Part shown: positions 46,401-54,869 of the stretch, in pieces
Position numbering within the stretch: the first letter of the stretch is position 1
How the letters are laid out: each line of letters opens with the position of its first letter
The notes under the pieces: generated by a model
Seen by the model: the letters and a program-made list of their open reading frames with translations, nothing else
Told to the model about the DNA's origin: nothing
Database searches by the model: none
Translations under genes and position numbers: made by a program
Source of the DNA: Paraspadella gotoi
Lineage: Eukaryota; Chaetognatha
Length of the DNA: 64,000 nt
Assembly: GCA_051294375.1 (NCBI GenBank)
Contig: CM119264.1
Span: 4,739,352-4,803,351, forward strand
Direction: 5' to 3'

Positions 46401-49400
46401 CCTCGTCGGCAGTTTCACAAACCTCGGGGGTTCCCCGCCACCATCGTTTCTCCTTCCTCGGCTGGCAAGAAACGTCTTCAGCCAACGATGACCCGACTTT
46501 ACCCGGCTGCGGCTCACCCGGCTGCTGCGTCGACCGCGGCCCGGGCGAAGACGACCAAACTTGGCCGGCGCGAGCGGATAAACGTCGGTTTAAAGTCGCC
46601 AATCCTCTTCCTAGTCGTCGGCCCCCACCTGCTCCACCACCTCCCCCTTCTCCTACCCGAATCCCTCTTCTCTCTCCTCCTCCTGCTACTCCTCCTCTCC
46701 GGGGTATCTTTGCCCTCGGCTCGAAATCAGTGGCAAGGAGGGAAGCTCTGTCTCGGTCGCTCTTTCCATTCCGCCCGCTTCTACTGCCGCTTGAGCGGGA
46801 AATGGGTAGAGATGGTGGCAGCGGCGGTGGCGGTGGCGGTGAGGATGAGGAGAATCGAGAGAATTTGATTTGGCGAGGAAGGAATATGGAGCGTCGAGGC
46901 TTCACTGGGGAGGAAATTTAATCCTCGAAATTGTTTCCGCGAGGGAATATATTTTTTTCATTATTTTTTTCTTCAAAAAATTTTCATTCAAGTTCTTTAA
47001 AACAGAGTGATAAGGTTTTCCAGAAAAAAGTTTAACAGAGAAACACAATCGCAAGGTCTCTTCAAGTCTCCACATCTTTTCCCTTTCTCTTTCTCGCTGG
47101 TACTCGATCAATTTAAAACCTGGGTAATCTATTCATCTTTTCCTTTTTTCCTTACTTTAAGGAATACACAATTACACATTCGTACTCTAACCTTTGAAAC
47201 ATGCATTCAATTACAATTAAAGTACGGGTAAGAATCCACTACCAACTGCATAGTGCATAATTCATTAAATTATAGCCGCCAATGATCGAAAAATACCTTC
47301 GTTTCTTCGATAACAAGGCGATTGGGCGTCGAATACAACCACGTCCCTCAAAATCGCCTCGTCAGGGTCGTCGTCGTCGTCATTATCCTCAAATGAGCTC
47401 GTCGGGATAGTCGGAAGCGAGACCGAAGCCTCAGTTCGGGCGGGAGAAGTCGCGGGGGATAAAGGGCGAGAGAATTTGCACTTCGAGGACGACGACGAGA
47501 GTGACGTCAGAGGTGCAGCTAAAATCGGCGAGATGCATCGGACTTTAAACTGACTCTCCCCGACACACGAAGGCGTAGCTCTTCCCCCCTCGTTTATCGA
47601 GTCGCTAGAAAACGATGTCGCCAGAAACGAGGCGCCAGAGGTCCGTCGGGCGAGATGATCACCCAATTCGAGTTCGCTTTTTAAAATGTTCATGGAGTAA
47701 GGGTCTCCAAATAAATTAGACGAGTATGGAGTGGCAACACGCTTGACGCGTCGATTTACTATTGAATCACGGAGAACATTTGCTTTGGTCGAGCGCATGG
47801 TGTCTGCTCGAGTGTTCATATCATAAAACGAACGAGAAGCCGGTTTCACTACCAAAGTTTTTTACGCGTTGATGGAAAACTTAAACAAAGCCGGGAGGTC
47901 ATTGCAAAAACCTGAAATTGTACGGTTTTTTTTTTTGTTTTTTTTTGTTTTTTTTTGTTTTTTTTTTTTGAATGAAACATTAAAAAAGAAAAGTCGAAAC
48001 TGCGTTTTTCTTTTTTAATCGAAGATTCACACGACCGCAATATTACCAAACAACTATGCCCAATTTTTTTTTAAGGCTTTTGGCCCATTACCAGAAATGG
48101 CGAAAAAAAAAGACTGAAGCTCGATCATTTATTGGGAATTCCCAGAAGGATGTATGAAGTAAAAGAGGAAAAGAGTGCAAAAAGAAAGAAATTGCTTACC
48201 ATAGCGATCTCGTCGATGCTAATCAGCGGAGCGGTTGGCGCTTGGGGTTTTTCAAGCGTCATCGCCGCCGCCTTTTGAGACGGGGACGATTCTGAAACCA
48301 AATTAAACCTTTTCTTTTTAAGAAAAGAAAAATCATATCACTTTCGCCTGCACTCTGAACACTTTGAACTTAACTAAGACAAAAATTGAGACGAGGCATT
48401 TGGCTGTAGGGCACTTTACAATTTTATAGATAATATTACATACAATACATATTTACATAGTTTAGTAGGGAATTTCGTAGTATAATTAATTAATAGTTAA
48501 TCTTTCGCACAATATAAATATTTAACCTTCGAAGCTAAAAAAAAAACAAAAACGAAAAACAAGATGGAAACCGGAAAGACCATTCATGCCGGTAAATGAT
48601 AAAAAAGCGATCAGGAACCGGTGAATAGTTAGGAGAGGAAATCAATTCAAGCAACCGAAAATAAAATTAAATCATCTTTGGTTTTGCTTATCGACTTACC
48701 TTTTTTCAAATTTTTTTTGTGCTTGTGATGATGGTGGTGATGATGACCCTGATTGCCGGCCGGATGGCGGAAGTGAAGACGCGAATGTCGGTGCTCTGAA
48801 AGTGAATATGTATAATATTTATGTACATTTCATGAAGGCAAAGAGAAAAAGAGATAGGAGAAAAACAATGTTTTTTAAAAAATTATTTTGTTTTAGGCTA
48901 AAAAATCGATCATCTTCTTGACGCGCTTAAAAAAAGTCGCGAAAAACTCTTATCGATCCATGAGAGAGAGTGAGAGAGAGAGCGCTCTCATTTCGGGATG
49001 TTCAAAAACAATATGCAAAGCAAAATAAGGTGGAGAAAAAGGAATTAATTTAGCAACCCCAAGAGGCCAAGACCCAAAGGGAAGCCTTTCTAACCGTCGA
49101 CGTCGATCTGCCCGTCGTCGTCGAAGGATGGCAACGCGTTGGTGTCGCTGAGTTGACGCCGCGCGGAATACTCCATCGAAGGCGGGGCGTCCTCGGAGCC
49201 GACGGCGCCCACGTTGCGCTCATCGTGCGACATCTGACGCCCGATGCCGGCGCTGCGAAAAAAAAAGGGAGGTAGAGAGATCGGTTGCACTCCTGACGGC
49301 GGCGGAGAGACCAAACCTCGTCTTTCGGCAAAGCTCGGTGACGTTGACGGATTCCAGCGCCGTTTGGAAATCGTCGAGGTCATCGTCGTCCGGGTGGGGA

Positions 49401-51840
49401 CCGCGAGCAAAGTCCGCATGGATACTGTCCAGACTCTCAAGCTTCCGAATTTCGCGTTTCAGGTCCTTCTCCTGAGAGAACCGGAGACAACAATAAATCT
49501 GGATTAGTAGCAGATGAGACACGTTAGTATCATTTTTTTCGTACATTAAATTATTAAATACATAACAATTCTAGAGTTAGAGAATCTAGAACGGTTTACA
49601 TACAGAACTGTATTATAAAATATCCAGTTCTAATTTTACGGTTGTGAGGGACAAGTAGGGATTCCAAGAGAAAAAACATGTCCCGTTATAATCATACGTA
49701 TAATATTTCTTTTCGCTTTTTCTATAACTTTTATTTATATTTCCAAAATTTGTACCCACCGAAACGGCGAAATTCATTTTTTTCAAGTGTTTCGTCGAGT
49801 TTCCTTCCAAAAATTTAAATCGCGAAATAAATTTTACAATTTTCGATCGGATATCTTCATATCGAATTCTTTTGAAGAAAAAAAATTCGTTTGAGATATG
49901 CCCGAGACTTGCGAATTTATTAGAATTATTTGTTTAACTGCTACCAAATCTGTAAGATGCAAATTGATCATTTAACGAGCTTAATAATCTATTATTATTA
50001 AAATAATAGGTATAGTAAATAGCATTAAGCATTAAGTAAATACTCAAAACATAATTATTTTCAATATATACGAATATCATAAAACACCAAAGTTTATTTT
50101 GAATAAGTCGTCTGGATCAGTGTTATCTCTCACTTATGCGTCGTTTAAAACAAATTTTATTCGAATCAGAGATAAAGGTATCTTTTAAAGTGGAATTTCA
50201 AGTGTTTCGACGAGGTTCAACAAGAAATTCTATCAACTCGACATACTACGAAACGTAAATTTGTTTCAATTTAAGAAAATAAATGAAAGAAACAAAGCTA
50301 GCCAAACAGCGCGAAAGACAAAGTCCACAAAGCCTACGAGAATTAAACTAGCTCTCTGGGACAAGCATGGTTCACAGCCAAAGTTATTAATGGCCTCCGT
50401 TGACAAAAAACAACTACACGGCCAACAAAAATATTCATTAAATTGTTTGTTCACGCGGAAGCGGAGGAAAAAGGGGACACAGGGGAAAAACAAGAACGGT
50501 GATTCCAATGTGTTGCTCCGCAGTGACTTTATTTTCACGAATATTTTTCTTCGATCATATGATATCTGTATGCATCAAATTTCGTCTTTTATTTCTTATA
50601 GTTTAAGGATTTCCTGAAGGCGGCGCTAGCAGTCACTTAGATTTAAGGTTTCTTCTGTCTTAACAAATGAGCAACTAACTATAAGCAAATTATATGCATG
50701 TTTAAAGTGGGACAGACCGACGGAGAGACATACCGACAGACCGAAAAGTGACTTATAGAGTTGCTCCGCGAGTACTCGCGGCGTAACTAAAAAAAGAGAT
50801 AGAGATCCAAAGTCTTATCACAACGAGTGGGAGTAATAATAGGGGGAGCCTAACTCAGTAAGGTGGTTAAGATATTTTAATTAAGCACCTGCTCAAATGA
50901 AAATTTAGACATTTTAAAAAAAATCTGAATAGATAAAAAATTTTAATATTACTCCATACTCCATATATTAATTTTTTAATATCTATTTATGAATAGGAAA
51001 GACTAAAACTTTTTTAGGATTTTAAAAGTTATCTCCACAAAATATAATTCTTTTTTCGATATTTTGATCATAAGTGAGTGAAAAATATGAAAAACTATTC
51101 ATCATCATCTTTCAATAATTTTATTACTTTTTCTTAATTTTGACCAAGAAAACAGTGAAGATTGATGAAAAAAAATTTGTATCATTATATAGTAATATAG
51201 CAACAATAAAAGCATTAAAATCAGTAGACTTCAAGACTAAAGTTTTGAACCCCCGCCCCTATTGAATTGAATTTTATAGTAGATTTCTAGTAATAAGCCC
51301 ATTTTCCGAATACGCATATTATGAAACTTGGTTGTACCCATTTCATAGCAAAAAAATTAAATTACCGTAACGATTAACGATTTGGCTTTCTTCGGTTTGA
51401 TGTCCCTCGAATGTCGTTCCGCCTCATCGGAAATATCTAAACGGTTTGTTTTTTTTTCTCGATAAATAGATAGAAAAGTAATTAATTTAATAACCGCGTT
51501 GCCCACCCTCTTTGGCGAAAGAGACCCTGGAGGCGTGGCCTTTGGAGTCGGCGGGAACGAGATCTGAGGGCGAGCAGTCTGCGGTTTCCTCGCTTCTTGT
51601 CCCTCTCGATCCCCATTCTCCGAGTCTGGAGGGCGACGCCCCCGCCGACGCCCCCTCGCGACGAAGTTTCGGCCGAGTCGGACGCTGGTCGTCAGCGCGA
51701 ATCGGCGCTATGGGTTGAGGGACGGCGCCGCCACCCCCAGCGCCCGCCACGCCCTGACGGTTCGAGTCCGGAGCGAGCGTCGACCCCTGAGTGTCGCCGG
51801 GGTGTGTCGCCTCGTCGCCGCAACCGGAAGTGGAAGACAT
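18415..51840 (-). CDS. SLC4A2-like: SLC4 anion exchanger, AE2/AE3 type (Cl-/HCO3- exchanger)
   Basis: Plasma-membrane Cl-/HCO3- exchanger. Exons: 51840-51507, 51436-51366, 49471-49317, 49252-49095, 48795-48700, 48291-48200, 44507-44378, 44294-44185, 44097-43943, 42538-42434, 42251-42121, 41020-40877, 37893-37814, 37746-37563, 37486-37351, 34796-34702, 33700-33650, 32903-32701, 31865-31742, 31644-31514, 31431-31191, 30985-30849, 30714-30561, 27647-27565, 27477-27314, 27229-27001, 23206-23039, 22970-22808, 22191-22024, 21951-21862, 21772-21696, 21613-21505, 21436-21345, then 21076-21011 or 18480-18415. The sum is 4626 nt (1541 aa); every junction keeps phase. Seen: cytoplasmic-domain signatures ([38 protein letters not shown]), TM1 onset [10 protein letters not shown]...YLSDFKDGL, and TM blocks [43 protein letters not shown]1 E681 (LIFIET) and R730 (AATVRSVAH) are matched. 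The extracellular loop 3 is short with NSS glycosylation sites and lacks the Cys of Na-bicarbonate transporters, so AE type is preferred. The disordered N-terminus is long, with two His-rich stretches (48700-48795, 42121-42251). Start: only ATG in the first exon frame. Confidence 0.95.
18600..18800 (+). repeat. SINE-like element, plus orientation
   Basis: Contains TTCCGGGTTCAATCCTCTTA, a B-box-like Pol III promoter with T-arm stem, then a tail module CCGAAGCCCCAAAAGGCTAA. A related tail module occurs at about 38.33 kb. It lies in the intron between the two alternative SLC4 terminal exons. Confidence 0.5.
19042..20240. repeat. Dispersed element, longer copy 2
   Basis: Begins AAGCCGGATCTGCTTAGTG and ends GGGCAGATCCGGCATTGTT, imperfect terminal inverted repeats. 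The outer parts match the copy at 11.03-11.65 kb. The interior contains a long inverted repeat: about 19441-19580 (ends CTTCATTAAGTGGGTTAAAA) against 19610-19710 (TTTTTAACCCACTTAATGAA). It separates the two alternative SLC4 terminal exons. Confidence 0.6.
21011..21076 (-). CDS. SLC4A2-like: SLC4 alternative terminal exon B (proximal)
   Basis: A TATAG acceptor opens a phase-0 exon of exactly 66 nt coding [20 protein letters not shown] plus Leu and stop. It starts with the same EGID as exon A, has the same length and phase, and is 2.5 kb closer to the body of the gene. A TTTATT (AATAAA on this strand) lies at about 20779-20784. Probably a duplicated terminal exon; choice between A and B would change only the last 21 residues. 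Confidence 0.75.
   Translation of the reverse strand, partial: EGIDKEDDDEEEKHEDYAWNL
22300..22425. repeat. Foldback element in SLC4 intron
   Basis: Arms AGAGAAAAAGTTTTTATTTT and AAAAACTTTGTTTTCTCTAA flank GCAGACATGTTTCGGCTCT. The same GACATGTTTCG core lies in the element at 53.1 kb. Confidence 0.6.
23774..26496 (+). CDS. TMEM255-like: TMEM255-like four-pass membrane protein, nested in SLC4 intron
   Basis: Seven exons on the strand opposite to SLC4: 23774-23814, 23888-24051, 24131-24306, 24445-24691, 24790-24877, 24950-25342, 25479-26496. They sum to 2127 nt (708 aa) with all phases matching. The whole gene lies in the SLC4 intron 23207-27000. Four hydrophobic spans are visible: [55 protein letters not shown] and [20 protein letters not shown]. 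The loop before the fourth span is Cys-rich with N-glycosylation sites and ends [15 protein letters not shown], like the VSSCQ-type end of the TMEM255/FAM70 loop. The C-terminal half is a long cytoplasmic tail with PPxY motifs ([15 protein letters not shown]; possible WW-domain ligands) followed by about 240 very basic residues. The basic extension is unlike vertebrate TMEM255, which is about 350 aa. Family assignment is moderate; gene structure is strong. Confidence 0.75.
28839..30156 (+). CDS. Extracellular alpha-carbonic anhydrase (CA4-like), nested in SLC4 intron
   Basis: Zn enzyme for CO2 + H2O = HCO3- + H+. Exons: 28839-28974, 29123-29205, 29275-29551, 29645-29892, 29971-30156 (930 nt, 309 aa). 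The full gene lies antisense inside the SLC4 intron 27648-30560. Seen: signal peptide [16 protein letters not shown]; the alpha-CA opening [20 protein letters not shown]; proton-shuttle His in NDGHTIKV; Zn ligands in QLHFHWG and [13 protein letters not shown] with the gatekeeper Glu; substrate-site SVTTPSC with the Thr. The Cys in GGSC and TTPSC fit the disulphide of secreted and CA4-type enzymes. The tail after the catalytic fold ends in a short hydrophobic stretch ([11 protein letters not shown]), suggesting GPI or membrane anchoring, but it is followed by [13 protein letters not shown], so anchoring is uncertain. The last intron (78 nt) is in frame without stop, so an unspliced 335-aa form is also possible. 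All catalytic residues are present. Confidence 0.93.
31896..32620 (+). repeat. Near-homopurine (A/G) tract of about 0.7 kb
   Basis: Almost only A and G on the plus strand (AAAGAAAGAAAAAG-type words, few T), hence a pyrimidine tract in the SLC4 transcript. It fills most of the intron 31866-32700. It creates a spurious Lys/Glu/Arg reading frame. Confidence 0.9.
33236..33480. repeat. Fragment of dispersed repeat (ATCATC / CTCTATCAGAATCC)
   Basis: Contains ATCATCATCATCATC, then CAAGCTCTATCAGAATCCGA and a following TATAGTAT. The same succession is found inside the repeat at 42.65-43.27 kb. It is intronic in SLC4. Confidence 0.5.
34797..37350. other. SLC4 intron, mostly AT-rich
   Basis: No repeat family was recognised. 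A more GC-rich patch at 36.6-37.0 kb holds the weak plus-strand frame listed next. (GATGAT)n-like sequence occurs at about 37133-37176. Confidence 0.4.
36611..36829 (+). CDS. Weak hypothetical ORF in SLC4 intron
   Basis: An ATG frame of 72 codons starting [20 protein letters not shown], with a basic middle and an acidic [11 protein letters not shown] segment. Just after it, another frame continues in protein-like fashion ([20 protein letters not shown]), which could mean an unseen splice or a frameshifted relic. The minus strand is also open here. No family was recognised; it could be a third nested gene, a retrocopy or chance. Confidence 0.25.
   Translation, partial: AMSSRLKTVLLLLKSGFTRFENWSYKKQVRKKKPSLKRKKVAMDVTEMDSSEIENDLLVLWRASSPKTPSGF
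38145..38395 (+). repeat. SINE-like element
   Basis: Contains GGCGTCACTGAGGGTCGGAA and CCCCCAAAGCCAACAGTGAG. The first matches the module near 1.86 kb and the second resembles the tail near 18.75 kb. Its GC content contrasts with the flanking AT-rich intron. Confidence 0.5.
39160..39885. repeat. Minisatellite with 23-bp unit
   Basis: About 25 imperfect copies of GCAAATGATGGATGTGATGA plus TAA, with small indels, preceded by degenerate ATTGATTGATGTAATAGTAA units. All minus-strand frames stay open through it, which gives false Ser/Ile/His-rich proteins. It is in an SLC4 intron. Confidence 0.95.
39886..40400. repeat. Minisatellite with 22-bp unit
   Basis: About 23 copies of GACGCGATGATAGTCATTCA plus TT directly abut the 23-bp array. 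The shared GATGATA word suggests one array arose from the other. Confidence 0.95.
40395..40665. repeat. Imperfect duplication around (GA)n
   Basis: GTAAATAAAAACAAACAAAT at about 40399 recurs at about 40640. A CAGCCGCTGCAGAGC-type segment (near 40480 and 40593) and (AGAG)n tracts are also doubled. Confidence 0.6.
41080..42015. mobile_element. Palindromic TA-flanked MITE, copy 1
   Basis: Starts CATGGTGACAATTTTACAAG and ends CTTGTAAAATTGTCACCATG, with TA on each side. The inverted arms extend hundreds of bases inward (see copy 2). No transposase frame exists. It fills most of the 1.1-kb SLC4 intron 41021-42120. An assembly gap interrupts its left arm. The TA target suggests a Tc1/mariner-type origin. 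Confidence 0.85.
41105..41204. other. Assembly gap (100 N)
   Basis: One hundred Ns inside the left arm of the palindromic element. By comparison with copy 2, about 100-130 bases are probably missing here. Confidence 0.99.
42650..43268. repeat. Dispersed repeat, copy 1
   Basis: Begins GGGGGAAACTAACTCTGTAA and ends near AAAGTTTTGAACCCCCGCCC then TATTGAATTTAATTTCATAG. The 50.84-51.29 kb copy follows it almost base for base but lacks internal parts. Same orientation; both in SLC4 introns. Confidence 0.8.
44508..45291. other. SLC4 intron, nothing recognised
   Basis: AT-rich intron between the constitutive exon at 44378-44507 and the cassette exon. A minus-strand frame at 44974-45174 has no recognisable feature. 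Confidence 0.4.
45292..45972 (-). CDS. SLC4A2-like: Probable SLC4 cassette exon with 17-residue repeats
   Basis: An open frame of 227 codons (681 nt) with an AAG acceptor at 45973-45975 and a GTATGG donor. It is phase 0 at both ends and fits exactly between the exons 48291-48200 and 44507-44378. It codes about eight imperfect 17-aa units such as [17 protein letters not shown] and [17 protein letters not shown], then a Lys/Arg-rich stretch and the acidic/basic end [24 protein letters not shown] acceptor at 45983-45985 would shift phase and not fit. The basic clusters look like nuclear-localisation signals. That it belongs to SLC4 is inference from phase only. Confidence 0.5.
45983..47296. other. 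SLC4 intron with long GC-rich open frames of doubtful meaning
   Basis: At 46380-46905 both strands stay open. The minus frame is Pro/Gly/Arg-rich and the plus frame is Leu-rich (includes [18 protein letters not shown]). No splice-phase solution ties either frame to SLC4. Could be an alternative first exon, a CpG-type promoter, or non-coding. Confidence 0.35.
47297..47848 (-). CDS. Possible alternative first exon of SLC4, or separate gene
   Basis: An open frame of about 184 codons with a TAG acceptor-like site at 47849-47851 and a good GTATTT donor at its 3' end (phase 1). Internal ATGs occur early (MNTRADTM). The protein is Ser/Thr-rich and ends with an acidic run ([20 protein letters not shown]). 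It cannot be spliced between neighbouring SLC4 exons without a stop, but from an internal ATG it could join in frame to the exon 44294-44185. No domain was recognised. Confidence 0.35.
47925..47970. repeat. (T9-11 G)n low-complexity tract
   Basis: Five T runs separated by single G, just upstream of the 47297-47848 open frame. Confidence 0.9.
50839..51292. repeat. Dispersed repeat, copy 2
   Basis: GGGGGAGCCTAACTCAGTAA to AAAGTTTTGAACCCCCGCCC and beyond. It matches 42.65-43.27 kb with internal deletions. It sits in an SLC4 intron. Confidence 0.8.
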
Positions 51841-52066
51841 GATCGCGATAGAATGAGGTGTGGCGAGAAATGCATAATCAGCACCCCCGATTGATAAGTT
51901 CTAGAGTTGGGAGTTTCTTCAGAGCAGGAGTCGGGTTTTTACTTTTGTCCTTGAGTTATGTTGAAATAAAAAGTCGGTTACGATAGGACATATGATGTCA
52001 TATTGCGATATTAGATTCAGATTTTTTTGTCCTTTGAAAAGCTGAAAGCCGGCAAAATGCTATTTA

Positions 52067-53024
52067 CATGGTGACAATTTTATAAGCGCCGGTAAAAAAA
52101 CGCTGTCATTTGCAAACCAGTAGTTATTTCATTGATTTTAAAAATCAGTTGAAAAGAAAATATTAAAGTAATTTATATGTTCAAATTTTATATTGATCAG
52201 TATATATGCCTTAACAGTGAGTGGAGAAAGTTGGCTTGTAAAATCGGGTTTCATTTTCCAACTCACTTTTTTTAGATTCAATTTTTTTCTCTTACTTTCA
52301 ATAAGTTTTCTGAAAAAATTTGAAATAAAATAATATTATTATTATTATCTTTTAAAAGCCCTTTCAAATCTAAATAGAATGACGTACTTACAAATGTTAT
52401 AGTATAAAATTTAACCAGCCCAGTTTTAATTTAATTAGGATACTCAAAAATGAAACATCTTTCCAAAAATCAATATCTGGAAAATAAATTTAACATTTTT
52501 ATCAAATTGTGATTGGCTATCTTAAAAATTCTTTTTTCAGGCTCTTTCATGATACTTATATAAACAATAATATTTTAAGTTATAATAATTTAAACAGGTC
52601 ATATATTTAAAAAAAAAGATTTAAAATTTTATATAATTCACTTTTGACTCTCTTAATTGAACCAAGTCTGGGCAGCTCAATTTTTATGTTAGAGCTTTTG
52701 TAAGTATATCATTCTCTTCATTTTTTTAAGGGCTTTCTGAGGATTGTAATATTGTTAATATTTTAATAAATACTTTATTTAAAAAGTACTAAAAGTTGAA
52801 AAAAAAATTTAATTTAAAAACAGGGAGTTGGAAAATGAAACCCGATTTTGCAAGCCAACTTTCTCCACTCATTGTCAAGGCATATCTTAACTGATCAATA
52901 TAAAATTTAAATACATAAATTACTTTAATATTTTTTACTCAACTAATTTTTAAAATCAATGAAATAACCACTGGTTTGCAAATGACAGCGTTTTTTTACC
53001 GACGCTTGTAAAATTGTCACCATG
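52067..53024. mobile_element. Palindromic TA-flanked MITE, copy 2 (intact)
   Basis: 958 bp starting CATGGTGACAATTTTATAAG and ending CTTGTAAAATTGTCACCATG between TA dinucleotides. The left arm (e.g. GCTGTCATTTGCAAACCAG, then AGTTGGCTTGTAAAATCGGG) is repeated as its complement in the right arm, so almost the whole element can fold on itself. It is in the opposite orientation to copy 1 and begins about 225 bp upstream of the SLC4 start codon. No coding capacity. Confidence 0.9.
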
Positions 53025-53049
53025 TACTGCACAAAATTCCATTTTTAAT

Positions 53050-53265
53050 TCAGCAAAGAGAAATTTGTTTTTGTTACTACAACAATTTTATTTGATAAAA
53101 ACAGACATGTTTCGACTCTCTTTTTCTTTCTCTCTCTCTCATAAATTGTTATCAAATATTTCACAAATGTTAAAAAGCTCTGATGAAGACTCACATTGGA
53201 GTAACAAAAACAAATTTCTCTTCGCTAATCTCATAAACACAACGAAACGAAAGGTTATATTGAAT
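53050..53265. repeat. Foldback element next to the MITE
   Basis: Arms AAGAGAAATTTGTTTTTGTT and AACAAAAACAAATTTCTCTT enclose ACAGACATGTTTCGACTCT and are followed by ACACAACGAAACGAAAGG. Same family as the copies at 15.5 and 22.3 kb. Confidence 0.75.
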
Positions 53266-53814
53266 AATATTTTGAATTCACAAAAAACCGCTTATTAACA
53301 AAAAACAATGTTGTTATATGTTGTTAAAGTATGTTATTAAATGCTGTCATATGTTGTTGTATATATTGATTTGCATAAGAAAATTGTGTACAAACAGCTT
53401 GCTTTTATTCTTAACGAGAATGAAAAAAAATAAGTATATCCTGTTAATAGTTCTTGCAGCAGAAAATAAAGATAAATAATATGTCAAAATTTTTTTCTGG
53501 AAAAAGAAAGGAAAGACAACAATTTAATATATCGCAAAGAAAAAGCAATTGTCAAAATGAGAGTGATGTTGATTTTGTAATAAAAGTAGACAAAAGTAGA
53601 TTGTCGAGAATGAAGCAATGTTTAAGTTAAACAACAAGTATATATATTTTTTCCTTCCTGTAGGTTAATTTGGGAAAGATGCCATAAAAAATTTGTCGAA
53701 ATGTCGAAATTATACGTTCACACATTAAAAATAAGTAAAAATAACACACTCCATATCTTTATTTTTTTTTATTTAAAAAAATGTTGAATATTAAAAATTG
53801 TAAGAAAAAAAAAT

Positions 53815-54206
53815 AAAATTTTACTTTCGCCGACCGGTATTTTAGCGTTTTTTAAAAAAAATATTTAAAAATATTAAAATTAAAAAAAAAAAATTTTACT
53901 TTCGCCAACCGGGGTCGGGGGATATAGGGTTATGGGTGGTTTAGGGTTATATTAGGGGAGGTTAGGGTTAAGAAAGTTTATGATTAGAGTAATTAAATAA
54001 TATTTTTTATTAATTTTTTTTAAATAAATATTTTTAAAAACCCCAAAATCCTGGTCTGCGAATGTAAAATTTTTACCAAAAAATTTTAAAAATTATTATC
54101 TAATTACCCTAATCCTAAACCCTCTTAACCTTAACCACCCTTAACCCACCTATAAATCACTCTTAACTCTAAACCCCTTAACCCAGGTCGGCGAAAGTAA
54201 AATTAA
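53815..54206. repeat. Composite of CGCCGACCGG-ended elements
   Basis: Three pieces occur head to tail: a fragment with TTTTACTTTCGCCGACCGGT (53821 on), a forward copy starting TTTTACTTTCGCCAACCGGG with TTAGGG-rich core (about 53894-54078), and a reverse-orientation copy with CCCTAA-type words ending AGGTCGGCGAAAGTAAAATT (to about 54205). Confidence 0.75.
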
Positions 54207-54430
54207 CCCAAAAAAAAACCGCAGTGTGAGGAGTAAAACGAGCAGTTCTAAGAAAAGAAGAGAAACGTGTCCTGGGCGAAAAAATTGCATTATGTAAATG
54301 CGGTTGCCGTCGTGATATCTCATGACTGCTCATATGTCTGGTTTAAGCCAAGACCATAAGGGGGAGCATATTAAAACGATCATCTTTCGAAAACAAAGTA
54401 CAAGAAACTAGTATATATAACTATATAAGG

Positions 54431-54830
54431 CTAATAAACTGAAAAATTTGTAACCATTCTTTGTGTACTTGTCAATGAAAATAGAATAAAGTACGTAAGT
54501 TTTAAAATTGACCAACTAACTAGCTTTATTTCCTGACTAAGAAACACTGACATCATCCGAAAAGCATAGCCATAGGCTATATAATTTTGAAATACAACGG
54601 AATAGATGGCGGAGTAGCTAACTTGCAAGAAATAAAAGTAAACTCACCAAAAATAAAAGGATGAAATAAATCGAAGGTAACTTGAATACAGTTTAATGAA
54701 TCAAGAGGATTGAGAATAAAGAATTCGGTTAATTTTGTCAATGTCTTGGATATGTTTACATGATTATGAGAAGATGTGTTGACTGTAAAATCACAAATTT
54801 CACAGGGTTCAACTCGAATGACTCCTCCCC
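54431..54830 (-). CDS. Possible two-exon fragment of an unrecognised gene
   Basis: A minus-strand frame (about 54815-54646: VEPCEICDFTVNTSSHNHVN onward) ends at a GTGAGT donor. It can join in phase across a tiny intron to the frame 54628-54431 (SYSAIYSVVFQNYIAYGYAF onward, stop TAG). The codons are AT-rich and no start or family was found. It may be chance in spacer DNA. Confidence 0.2.
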
Positions 54831-54869
54831 CCCCCAAAAGTATCAAAGAGGATATTCCTCTCACCTTGT

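Noticed and set aside
46488-46868. Plus-strand frame with a Leu-rich membrane-like stretch
   Set aside because: Opposite a Pro/Gly/Arg-rich open frame in a GC-rich island; the Leu run is the complement of (GAG/GGA)-type low complexity, with no splice or family support.
18415-51840. Na+-driven bicarbonate cotransporter (NBC/NDCBE) identity for the SLC4 gene
   Set aside because: First impression from the shared SLC4 fold, but the extracellular loop 3 lacks the NBC cysteines, and [24 protein letters not shown] and the EGID tail match the AE1-3 branch.
53894-54200. Chromosome end or true telomeric array
   Set aside because: TTAGGG-like words are degenerate, occur in both orientations and are bounded by element-type inverted ends; unique sequence continues on both sides.
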